From positions 31,193 through 95,192 of the forward strand of contig DKVL01000056.1 of assembly GCA_002491195.1 (NCBI GenBank): a stretch of DNA of 64,000 nt, read 5' to 3'. The stretch's first letter is position 1. Every line of letters begins with the position of its first letter. The notes under the pieces were generated by a model. The model was not told the DNA's origin, did not search any database, and saw only the letters and a program-made list of their open reading frames with translations. Below are positions 44,768 through 52,824 of this stretch, one piece after another. Made by a program: the position numbers and the translations under genes. Origin of the DNA: Lachnospiraceae bacterium UBA7179 (GTDB lineage Bacteria > Bacillota > Clostridia > Lachnospirales > Lachnospiraceae).

Positions 44768-45808
44768 ATGAGGCTTAGTATAATAGTACCTGTTTACAAT
44801 ATGGCAGCGGATCATAAACTTCGATTTTGTCTGGATTCGCTGATTCATCAGACGATTGCAGATTATGAGATTATCGCAGTGGACGATGCATCGACGGATG
44901 AGTCGCTTGCTATTTTAAGAGAGTATGAATCGAAATATCCGTGGAAGTTCAAAGCGCTTCAGTCATACGAGAATGTCAAACAGGGCGGTGCGCGCAATAA
45001 GGGGCTTGACATTGCGCGCGGCAAGTGGATTGGTTTCGTCGATTCCGATGACTGGGTGGCTCCGGATATGTATGAGAAACTGATCACGAAGGCGGAGAAA
45101 ACGGGAGCGGATGTCGTGGGTTGTGATTACAGTCTGGTTGACACACAGACGATGAATGTGGGTAAGCTGATGCCAAACAATACAATGGACCAGACTGGAA
45201 TACTTGATCACGAACGCTGCAAAAAACTTGTCATGAATCCGGGAAGCATGGTGATCAAGGTGTATCTCAAAGCAGTGATTGACGAGTATGGTCTGCGATT
45301 TCCGGAGAGGACCTTCTATGAGGACAATTGCGCCTCGCCGATCTGGATGCTGCATTTTACACATTTCGAGAAAGTAGACGAGCCGCTTTACTATTACTAT
45401 CAGCACTCTGAGTCCACAGTCCATGAAATCAGTGTTGAAAAGTGCGAGGCGAGGCTTGCGATGGGGAAGAAGCTGATCGAGGAGGCACGCAGGTATGGCA
45501 TTTACAAGCCTTACAGACAGGAGTTTGAGTTTGCTTTCTCCAAGCTTTACTATATGAATACGCTGTTTACTTATATGCTCGGAGTCAGGAAGCCGAAACT
45601 GAAGTTCTTGAAGCAGATTGCGGACGGAATCAAACAGGAGTTCCCTGATTTTCAGGATAACATTTATTATCAGAGTGAATTTGACGAGGAGCAGAAGAAA
45701 CTTGCGGCGATGCATATGGAGTCACCGCTCAAATTCAAGCTTTATTTTCAACTGCTCTGTTTTTACCGCAATAAACTGCGCCGCAGCGCCACAAATGGAG
45801 AGAAATAG
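44768..45808 (+). CDS. Family 2 glycosyltransferase
   Basis: A 346-residue GT-A enzyme starting MRLSIIVPVYNMAADHKLRF, with AVDDASTDESL, KQGGARNKGLDIARGKWIGF and VDSDDWVAPDMYEKL as the metal-binding site. The C-terminal part has FYEDNCASPIWML, an ED motif shared by capsule and teichoic-acid-like GT2 enzymes. It is separated from the exporter gene by 78 bases without a clear promoter, and from the MBOAT gene by three bases. Confidence 0.88.
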   Translation: MRLSIIVPVYNMAADHKLRFCLDSLIHQTIADYEIIAVDDASTDESLAILREYESKYPWKFKALQSYENVKQGGARNKGLDIARGKWIGFVDSDDWVAPDMYEKLITKAEKTGADVVGCDYSLVDTQTMNVGKLMPNNTMDQTGILDHERCKKLVMNPGSMVIKVYLKAVIDEYGLRFPERTFYEDNCASPIWMLHFTHFEKVDEPLYYYYQHSESTVHEISVEKCEARLAMGKKLIEEARRYGIYKPYRQEFEFAFSKLYYMNTLFTYMLGVRKPKLKFLKQIADGIKQEFPDFQDNIYYQSEFDEEQKKLAAMHMESPLKFKLYFQLLCFYRNKLRRSATNGEK

Positions 45809-45811
45809 GAT

Positions 45812-47323
45812 ATGCAGTTTACTTCTTTTGATTTTTTGGTCTTTTTTCCTGTTGTGGTGCTCCTGTTTTATGTGATGCCCAGGCGGTTTCGGCAGCTGTG
45901 GCTTTTGCTGGCAAGCTACTACTTTTATATGGGCTGGAATGCAAAGTATGCGTTATTGATACTGGCATCCACGGTTATTACATATCTGTGTGCGGTCTTG
46001 ATGGAGCGCTCCGGGATTCAAAAGGATGGGAGCAGACGAAAGTGCAGGATGATTCTCGCAGCAGGGATTGTGAGCAATCTTGCGATTCTTGTGTTTTTTA
46101 AGTACTTCTATTTTCTGTATGATACAATTGCCGCGTTTTTTGCTATATTCGGTGTGCAGATTAGTCCGTCAAGGCTTGATATCCTGCTTCCTGTAGGAAT
46201 CTCGTTCTATACCTTTCAGGCGCTGGGATACACGATCGACGTGTACCGTGGAACGGTGAAGGCGGAGAAGAATTTTGTGCGGTATGCACTGTTCGTGTCC
46301 TTCTTTCCGCAGCTTGTGGCAGGTCCTATTGAGCGGAGCGGGAATCTGTTGGGACAGCTTAGGCAGATTTCTGACAAAAGCCTGTCTGAGGGACCATGGA
46401 GCTTTGAGAAGGCAACGAGAGGTCTGCTTCTGATGCTCTGGGGATTTTTTATGAAGATGGTCATTGCGGACCGGGCGGCGGTGCTTGTCAATCAGGTGTT
46501 TGGCATTTATTATATGTTCGGCGGTGTGGCGCTCACGCTGGCGTGTTTGTTGTTTACGGTACAGCTTTACTGCGATTTTGCAAGCTACTCGCTGATTGCG
46601 ATGGGGGCGGCAAAGGTGCTTGGAATCGATCTAATGACAAACTTTGAGGCGCCGTTTTTCTCGCGGAGTATCAGTGAGGTATGGAGGCGCTGGCATGTGT
46701 CGCTGAGCTCCTGGTTTCGGGACTATCTCTATATACCACTCGGGGGAAATCGATGTTCCAGATTTAGAAAATATTTGAATACAATGGTGGTTTTTATCGT
46801 GAGCGGGCTCTGGCATGGCGCAAGCTGGCATTTTGTGGCGTGGGGGGCGATACAGGGGATGTATATCGTGGCCGGCGATCTGTTAAGGCCGCTAAAGACG
46901 GGTTTTAATACTTTTTTCCATGTGCGCGCAAAGACATTCGGATATCGTTTTTTTCAAGGGTTATGTACGTTTTTTCTGTTTGCGCTGTCCATGGTATTTT
47001 TCAGGGCAGATACGGTGAAGGATGCTGTTTACTATATTCAACGGATGTTTACCACCTTTGACGTGTGGTCTCTTTTCGATGAGTCAGTCTATTATCTGGG
47101 GCTTGACAGGAAAGAGATGGGGATTTTGTGGCTCGGCATTGCATTGATGATCCTTGTCGATGTGTATTATGTGAGGAAAAAGGCATTGTTTGACACGATG
47201 GTAAAAAGCCAGTGTCTTGCAGTGCAGTATGTGATCGTGGTGGTACTGCTTGTGAGTGTGATTGTGTTTGGCGTGTACGGAGAAGGGTACGACGCAAGCC
47301 AGTTTATCTATTTCCAGTTTTAG
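45812..47323 (+). CDS. MBOAT family O-acyltransferase (AlgI/DltB-like)
   Basis: A 503-residue multi-pass membrane protein. It begins QFTSFDFLVFFPVVVLLFYV, typical of AlgI-like proteins, with VGISFYTFQALGYTIDVYRG, PQLVAGPIERSGNLLGQL, SISEVWRRWHVSLSSWFRDY and the catalytic histidine in VSGLWHGASWHFVAWG. Such proteins move acyl groups across the membrane to a glycan outside. The next gene encodes an SGNH-like partner, the usual arrangement for glycan O-acetylation. Confidence 0.94.
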   Translation: MQFTSFDFLVFFPVVVLLFYVMPRRFRQLWLLLASYYFYMGWNAKYALLILASTVITYLCAVLMERSGIQKDGSRRKCRMILAAGIVSNLAILVFFKYFYFLYDTIAAFFAIFGVQISPSRLDILLPVGISFYTFQALGYTIDVYRGTVKAEKNFVRYALFVSFFPQLVAGPIERSGNLLGQLRQISDKSLSEGPWSFEKATRGLLLMLWGFFMKMVIADRAAVLVNQVFGIYYMFGGVALTLACLLFTVQLYCDFASYSLIAMGAAKVLGIDLMTNFEAPFFSRSISEVWRRWHVSLSSWFRDYLYIPLGGNRCSRFRKYLNTMVVFIVSGLWHGASWHFVAWGAIQGMYIVAGDLLRPLKTGFNTFFHVRAKTFGYRFFQGLCTFFLFALSMVFFRADTVKDAVYYIQRMFTTFDVWSLFDESVYYLGLDRKEMGILWLGIALMILVDVYYVRKKALFDTMVKSQCLAVQYVIVVVLLVSVIVFGVYGEGYDASQFIYFQF

Positions 47324-47373
47324 ATTCAAACTTTAAAATAGAAATGAAATAACCTGGGTGTGGAGGAGTTGGA

Positions 47374-48732
47374 ATGTCAAGGAGGGCAATGGTTTCGAGA
47401 ATCCTGTCCATAGCAGTCTTTTTCCTGTTTGCCGGTCTGGTGCTGGCTGTTATGGGGAAGATTATCTGCGCGAAGTTTATAGGGGATTCTACGACGATCG
47501 TGGATGGTTTTTACGCAGAGAGGAAAAATGATATTGATCTGGTTGTGATTGGCAGCAGCAATAGTTTCTGCACGGTCGATCCGCTTGTGCTGTATGAGGA
47601 ATATGGTATCGCGGCATATGACTTTGGCAGTTCCTCGCAGCCGATGAATATCTCCGTGCTGTATCTCAAGGAAGCACTGAAAACCCAGAAACCTAAGGTG
47701 GTAGCACTTGAGATGAACATGATGATGAGTGATTGTGCCGCCAGCCGTGGGGAGGCGGGGCTTCGCTGGGGATTTACAAACATTCCGCTCTCGGTGGACA
47801 AACTGAAATGTATCTATCAGTCGGTGGGGGAAGTGAATGCCGAGTACGTTACATATGTATTTCCGGTCTTTCGCTACCACAGCCGCTGGAAGGAGCTCTC
47901 TAAGATCGATTATACATATTTTTGCCAGGATAAGACAAACTATACAAAAGGGTATCTGGAGACACAGGCCGTCTCTGAGGAGACTGTGAATCTGGCGGAT
48001 TATCATTCTGAGGGTGAGGCAGGGATCGAGGAGGTAAATATCGCTTATCTTGACGAGATGCTGCAGCTTTGTCAGCAGAACAATGTGGAGCTGATGCTCT
48101 TCAAATCGCCGAGGGAGAATTGGTATCAATACGATACGGAGGCAGTGAGGGAACTCGCTGACATGCGCGGGCTAAAGTTTGTGGATTTCAACGAGCTGTA
48201 CAGCGACGGGAAGATCGAACTTGATCCGGCAGCGGATTTCAGGGACGCGCAGCATCTCAATGATTTTGGGGCGCGGAAAGTCACAAGTTATCTGGGAGGT
48301 TACATCAGGGAAAACTATGAGCTTCCGGACAGGAGAAATGAGGCGCAGCCCAACTCCTGGGATGCAGCATGTGTCTACAGGCAGCGGAAAGGATGGCAGG
48401 AGTATATGGCGGCCAAAACAGCGCGGGAGTGTATCGAACTGCTGCAGGAAGACAAGGATTATGTGCTGATTGTGACTGATGCGCAAAATGGCGGTGGTGT
48501 GCGGCAGTGGGTGTATCAGGACTGTACGGTTGCGCTGGATCTCAAATGGCAGGAGGATGGTATCCGACATATGAAGATCGGGGAGAGTGAGCTGGTGCTT
48601 TCGAAGCTCGGCCCGCTCCAACAGATCCTGATCGACGGTGTGGAGCAGTATCAGACACAAACCCGGTGGAATATTATTGTGTATGACAAGATATTAGGGA
48701 ATGTAGCGGCAAATTTAGTGTTTGATGATTAA
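47374..48732 (+). CDS. SGNH/GDSL-like membrane-anchored partner of the MBOAT protein
   Basis: A 452-residue protein with one N-terminal membrane segment (about residues 10-30) and an outside domain. The putative catalytic serine lies in VVIGSSNSFCTVDP and the Asp-His pair in FRDAQHLNDFGARKV, as in AlgX/DltD-like SGNH proteins. It would accept the acyl group from the MBOAT protein or direct it to the glycan. About 130 residues after the SGNH core (from roughly 325) form an extra beta-rich domain I do not recognise. GGAGGAG ribosome binding site. Confidence 0.8.
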   Translation: MSRRAMVSRILSIAVFFLFAGLVLAVMGKIICAKFIGDSTTIVDGFYAERKNDIDLVVIGSSNSFCTVDPLVLYEEYGIAAYDFGSSSQPMNISVLYLKEALKTQKPKVVALEMNMMMSDCAASRGEAGLRWGFTNIPLSVDKLKCIYQSVGEVNAEYVTYVFPVFRYHSRWKELSKIDYTYFCQDKTNYTKGYLETQAVSEETVNLADYHSEGEAGIEEVNIAYLDEMLQLCQQNNVELMLFKSPRENWYQYDTEAVRELADMRGLKFVDFNELYSDGKIELDPAADFRDAQHLNDFGARKVTSYLGGYIRENYELPDRRNEAQPNSWDAACVYRQRKGWQEYMAAKTARECIELLQEDKDYVLIVTDAQNGGGVRQWVYQDCTVALDLKWQEDGIRHMKIGESELVLSKLGPLQQILIDGVEQYQTQTRWNIIVYDKILGNVAANLVFDD

Positions 48733-48756
48733 CGCAAATAAATCATTTCTAATGTT

Positions 48757-48785
48757 TTGACGGGCAGGGGAAAATATGGTAGAAT
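48757..48785 (+). promoter_or_regulatory. Sigma-A promoter for the pseudaminic acid operon
   Basis: -35 TTGACG (48757-48762), 17-base spacer, -10 TAGAAT (48780-48785) with an extended TG. It lies 52 bases before pseB and would give the nonulosonic acid operon its own transcript. Confidence 0.75.
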
Positions 48786-48837
48786 TGGAAAGAATCAGGA
48801 AGAATCAGATGATAGCAAATTTGTTTGGAGGATTATG

Positions 48838-49833
48838 ATGATATTAGATGGTCGAACGATATTAATTACAGGTGGTACAGGCTCTTTTGGCAGATGCTTT
48901 ACGGAGTATGTGCTGACACACTACAATCCCAAAAAGATCATTATCTATTCGAGGGATGAGTTCAAGCAGTGGGTGATGGCAAACGATTTTGCGCAGTACA
49001 AGGACAAACTTCGGTTCTTTATCGGTGATGTACGCGATTACGAGCGTATGAAACGCGCGTTTGAAGGCGTTGACTATGTGATTCATGCGGCGGCGCTAAA
49101 GCAGGTGCCGGCGTGTGAGTATAATCCGAATGAGGCGATCAAGACGAATGTAGGCGGCGCACAGAATGTCATTGACGCGGCGCTGAACACAAATGTCAGG
49201 AAGGTTGTGGCACTGTCCACGGACAAGGCAGTCAATCCGGTTAATTTGTACGGAGGGACGAAACTGGTATCAGACAAACTGTTTGTCGCTGCCAATGCAT
49301 ATTGTGGCACAAAGGATCTGAATTTCTCGATCGTTCGTTACGGAAATGTGGCGGGAAGCAGAGGTTCGATTATTCCGCTCTTCCAAAAGCTGATCGATGA
49401 AGGTGCCAGTGAACTTCCGATCACGGATTACCGGATGACACGTTTCTGGATCAGTCTGACACAGGGAGTCGAGCTTGTGATCAAGGCGCTCGAGGAGGCA
49501 AAGGGCGGCGAGACTTTTATCAGCAGGATTCCTTCCTTCAAGATTACCGATCTTGCGGAGGCGATGGCTCCGGGGATGAAGACCGTCGAAGTCGGTATCC
49601 GCCCGGGCGAGAAGCTTCATGAGGTGATGATCACGTCGGAGGATTCCATGACAACCTATGAGTATGAGAAGAATTTTATTATCTATCCACAGATGTTCTG
49701 GCAGGAGTCAAAGCGTCCGAATCCGAGCGGCAGAAAGGTGGAGGACGGTTTTTATTACTCGTCAGGAAACAATACCGAATGGCTTTCTGTTGAGCAGATT
49801 CGCGAATTGTTGAAGACCGATCTGCATGACTAG
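48838..49833 (+). CDS. pseB: UDP-GlcNAc 4,6-dehydratase (inverting), PseB
   Basis: First step of pseudaminic acid synthesis: dehydration and C5 inversion of UDP-GlcNAc. It is about 331 residues with TILITGGTGSFGRCFTEYVL at the cofactor site, YSRDEFKQW, HAAALKQVPACEYNPNEAI and the catalytic LSTDKAVNPVNLYGGTK, all PseB/FlaA1-type. The C-terminus has GIRPGEKLHEVMITSED. The ATG at 48838 is six bases after GGAGG. It overlaps no gene; pseC follows after ten bases. Confidence 0.96.
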   Translation: MILDGRTILITGGTGSFGRCFTEYVLTHYNPKKIIIYSRDEFKQWVMANDFAQYKDKLRFFIGDVRDYERMKRAFEGVDYVIHAAALKQVPACEYNPNEAIKTNVGGAQNVIDAALNTNVRKVVALSTDKAVNPVNLYGGTKLVSDKLFVAANAYCGTKDLNFSIVRYGNVAGSRGSIIPLFQKLIDEGASELPITDYRMTRFWISLTQGVELVIKALEEAKGGETFISRIPSFKITDLAEAMAPGMKTVEVGIRPGEKLHEVMITSEDSMTTYEYEKNFIIYPQMFWQESKRPNPSGRKVEDGFYYSSGNNTEWLSVEQIRELLKTDLHD

Positions 49834-49843
49834 GGAGGGTTTT

Positions 49844-51037
49844 ATGGAAAAACCAGCGATTGCCGGAGGCACTCCGGTCAGGAATACAAAACTTTATTAT
49901 GGACACCAGTTTATTGATGAGGCAGATGTAAAGGCAGTGGAGGCGGTGCTTACCAGCGATTATCTCACCTGCGGCCCCAAGGTTGTGGAACTGGAGAAAA
50001 GGCTCTGTGAGCTGACGGGGGCGAAATATGCTGTCGCTGTCAGCAATGGTACTGCGGCGCTGCACATCGCGGCGATGGCGGCGGGTGTCGGCGATGGCGA
50101 TGAGCTGATCACAACACCGATCACTTTTGCGGCGTCTGCAAACTGTGCGCTCTACTGCGGCGGCAGACCGGTTTTTGCGGATATTGATCCCAATACCTAC
50201 AATATTGATCCAGAGTGCGTGCGGGAGAAGATCACAGACCGGACAAAGGCAGTGGTGGCAGTGGACTTTACAGGACAGGCTGTGCCGCTGGACGCACTGC
50301 TTGATATCTGTCATGACAGAAAGATCACACTGATCGAGGATGGTGCGCATTCCATCGGTACAAAATATAAGGGAAAGCCTGTCGGCAGTATTGCGGACAT
50401 GACAACGTTTAGTTTTCACCCGGTCAAGACGGTGACAGGCGGTGAGGGCGGCGCAGTGCTCACAAACCGCGAGGACCTATATGAAAAACTTCTGCTTTAC
50501 CGTTCTCATGGCATCACAAAAGAGGAGGCTTTTTATGTGAATGAGAGCCATGGTCCGTGGTATCATGAACAGATTGATCTGGGATACAATTACAGGATTA
50601 CGGATATCCAGTGCGCGCTGATTTTGAGTCAGATGGACAAACTTGCGCAGTTTGCGGGGAGGCGCAGAGCGATTGTCGAGCGCTATAATAACGCGTTCCT
50701 GCAGATACCACAGCTCTTTGTCCAGCAGGAGATACCAGAGTCCGACACGACGAGGCATCTCTACATACTGCGGATTCGGCCGGAGCTACTGACGATCGAC
50801 CGCAAGGGCTTTTTTGAGGCGATGGCGGCGGAGAATATCTGCTGTAATGTGCACTATATTCCGGTGTACTGGCATCCGTATTATCAAAAGCTTGGCTACA
50901 AAAAGGGTATCTGTCCCAATGCGGAAAAGCTCTATGAGGAGATGATGAGCCTGCCGATCTACTATTCGCTGACGGACCAGGATGTCGATGATGTGATCAT
51001 GGCGGTGCGCAAGATTGTGGAGTACTACAAGAAATAG
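49844..51037 (+). CDS. pseC: UDP-4-keto-sugar aminotransferase, PseC
   Basis: A 397-residue PLP enzyme of the DegT/DnrJ/EryC1 family. It would aminate C4 of the PseB product, giving UDP-4-amino-4,6-dideoxy-AltNAc. Motifs: YGHQFIDEADVKAVEAVL, YLTCGPKVVELEKRL, VSNGTAALHIAAMAAG, EDGAHSIGTKYKGKPVG and the PLP lysine in SFHPVKTVTGGEGGAVLTN at about residue 195. The free amine it makes is the substrate for the N-acylating enzyme. ATG at 49844 chosen for the GGGAGGG just upstream. Confidence 0.95.
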   Translation: MEKPAIAGGTPVRNTKLYYGHQFIDEADVKAVEAVLTSDYLTCGPKVVELEKRLCELTGAKYAVAVSNGTAALHIAAMAAGVGDGDELITTPITFAASANCALYCGGRPVFADIDPNTYNIDPECVREKITDRTKAVVAVDFTGQAVPLDALLDICHDRKITLIEDGAHSIGTKYKGKPVGSIADMTTFSFHPVKTVTGGEGGAVLTNREDLYEKLLLYRSHGITKEEAFYVNESHGPWYHEQIDLGYNYRITDIQCALILSQMDKLAQFAGRRRAIVERYNNAFLQIPQLFVQQEIPESDTTRHLYILRIRPELLTIDRKGFFEAMAAENICCNVHYIPVYWHPYYQKLGYKKGICPNAEKLYEEMMSLPIYYSLTDQDVDDVIMAVRKIVEYYKK

Positions 51038-51055
51038 AAAAAGGATAAAAAGATT

Positions 51056-51751
51056 ATGGGAAATATAGCGATCATAACAGCGCGAGGCGGAAGTAAAAGG
51101 ATTCCGCGAAAAAACATCAGGCCTTTTTTGGGCAGGCCGATCGTGGAATACAGTATTGAGGCAGCTTTGCAGACAGAATTATTCGATGAGGTTATGGTGT
51201 CTACGGATGATGGAGAAATCGCCGGAATTGCCCAAAAGGCGGGTGCAAAAGTACCGTTTTTCCGAAGTGAAAGGACTTCCAATGACTTTGCGACGACGGC
51301 GGATGTGGTGGACGAGGTTTTGGCATGTTACGAAAACATGGGGGAAACTTTTGAAAAAGCATGTGTTCTTTATCCGACGGCTCCTTTTGTGACGGCGGAT
51401 GCGATCAGGAGCGCTATGCTTTTGCTGGAGCAGAAACGCGCGGATGCGTGTATCCCTGTTGTGCGGTTTTCCTTTCCGCCACAGCGGTGTGTCGTGATCA
51501 GGGAGGAAAGACTGATGCCCAGATGGCCTGAAAATATGGCAAAGCGATCGCAGGATTTAGAGCCGTTTTATCATGACTGCGGGCAGTTTTACTGTCTGAA
51601 TGTCACAAGTTTTCAGAAACAGAAGGCGATTTGGATGGAGAATGTCGTTCCGTTCCTACAGGATGAGATCAATGTGCAGGATATCGATACACCACAGGAT
51701 TGGGAAATTGCCGAGATGAAATACCAGATTTTAAAGGGAGGAAAACGATGA
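51056..51751 (+). CDS. pseF: Pseudaminic acid cytidylyltransferase, PseF
   Basis: A 231-residue CMP-sugar synthetase that would activate the finished nonulosonic acid with CTP. The N-terminal nucleotide loop ITARGGSKRIPRKNIRPFLG is typical, as are MVSTDDGEIAGIAQ and YPTAPFVTADAIRSAM. The length and the order pseC-pseF-pseI favour PseF over a NeuA for sialic acid. The stop overlaps the pseI start (ATGA). Confidence 0.92.
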   Translation: MGNIAIITARGGSKRIPRKNIRPFLGRPIVEYSIEAALQTELFDEVMVSTDDGEIAGIAQKAGAKVPFFRSERTSNDFATTADVVDEVLACYENMGETFEKACVLYPTAPFVTADAIRSAMLLLEQKRADACIPVVRFSFPPQRCVVIREERLMPRWPENMAKRSQDLEPFYHDCGQFYCLNVTSFQKQKAIWMENVVPFLQDEINVQDIDTPQDWEIAEMKYQILKGGKR

Positions 51752-52824
51752 GCCATACAATGGAGATCAAAGGGAGAAAGATCGGGCCGGGACAGCCGAC
51801 CTATATTATTGCCGAGATGTCTGCAAACCACGCCGGGAGTATAGAGCGGGCTAAGGAGATCATCCATGCGGCAAAGGAGGCAGGGGCGGATTGTATCAAG
51901 ATACAGACATACACGCCGGATACGATGACGATTGACTGTGACGATCCTGTGTTTTATATTGATGGCGGGACATGGGAGGGCGAGAATCTCTACCGGCTCT
52001 ACCAAAAGGCATACACGCCGTGGGAGTGGCAGCAGGAGCTGAAGGAGGAGGCGGAACGGATCGGAATTGACTTCCTTTCAACTCCCTTTGACAAGACCAG
52101 TGTGGATTTTCTCGAGGGTATCGGCATGGAATTTTATAAGATTGCCTCGTTTGAGCTGGTTGACATCCCGCTGATCGAATATATCGCATCGAAAGGAAAG
52201 CCGATCATTATGTCGTGCGGTATGGGGACGCTCGGGGAGATCGAGGACGCAGTGGAGGCAATCAAAAGGCAGGGAAATCATAATTATGCACTGCTGAAAT
52301 GCTCCAGTGCCTATCCTGCCATTACGGATGAAATGAACCTTAGGACGATGGTGAATATGGGACAGGTGTTTCAGGTGCCGGTCGGTTTGTCAGACCATTC
52401 GCTGGGATATCTTGGCGCGGTTCTTGGTGTGGCAGCCGGTGCGCGGATTGTGGAAAAACATTTCTGTCTCGACCGCGGGATCCCGAACCCGGATTCTTCA
52501 TTTTCCATGGAACCGGCAGAGTTTAAGGAGATGGTGGAACAGATCCGCATCGCGGAGAAAGCATTGGGGAAGGTTGCGTATGGCCCCACTCCGCAGGATC
52601 ACCAGAGTATGCTGGTGCGCAGATCCATATTTGTCGTGGAGGATATTAAGGCAGGGGAAGCGCTCACGGAGAAAAATATCCGGGTGATCCGGCCTGCGCA
52701 GGGGCTTGCGCCGAAATATTATAACGACGTGCTGGGGAAAGTCGCGTTGACAGACATCAGGCGCGGCACGCCATTGAGCTTTGACCTGATAGGGAGTAAG
52801 GATGTTCAGTATGGAAAAAATTGA
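51748..52824 (+). CDS. pseI: Pseudaminic acid synthase, PseI (NeuB family)
   Basis: A 358-residue aldol-type synthase that would condense the 6-deoxy-diamino-altrose with phosphoenolpyruvate into the nine-carbon acid. The barrel has AEMSANHAGSIERAKEIIHA, CIKIQTYTPDTMTID, LSTPFDKTSVDFLE, KIASFELVDIPLI, LKCSSAYPAITDEMNL and GLSDHSLGYLGAVLG. The C-terminal antifreeze-like SAF domain has RRSIFVVEDIKAGEALTEKN. The longer frame upstream lies in pseF; ATGA coupling and AAAGGGAGG set the start. It overlaps the E1 gene by 23 bases, tying the dehydrogenase module to this operon. Confidence 0.95.
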   Translation: MSHTMEIKGRKIGPGQPTYIIAEMSANHAGSIERAKEIIHAAKEAGADCIKIQTYTPDTMTIDCDDPVFYIDGGTWEGENLYRLYQKAYTPWEWQQELKEEAERIGIDFLSTPFDKTSVDFLEGIGMEFYKIASFELVDIPLIEYIASKGKPIIMSCGMGTLGEIEDAVEAIKRQGNHNYALLKCSSAYPAITDEMNLRTMVNMGQVFQVPVGLSDHSLGYLGAVLGVAAGARIVEKHFCLDRGIPNPDSSFSMEPAEFKEMVEQIRIAEKALGKVAYGPTPQDHQSMLVRRSIFVVEDIKAGEALTEKNIRVIRPAQGLAPKYYNDVLGKVALTDIRRGTPLSFDLIGSKDVQYGKN

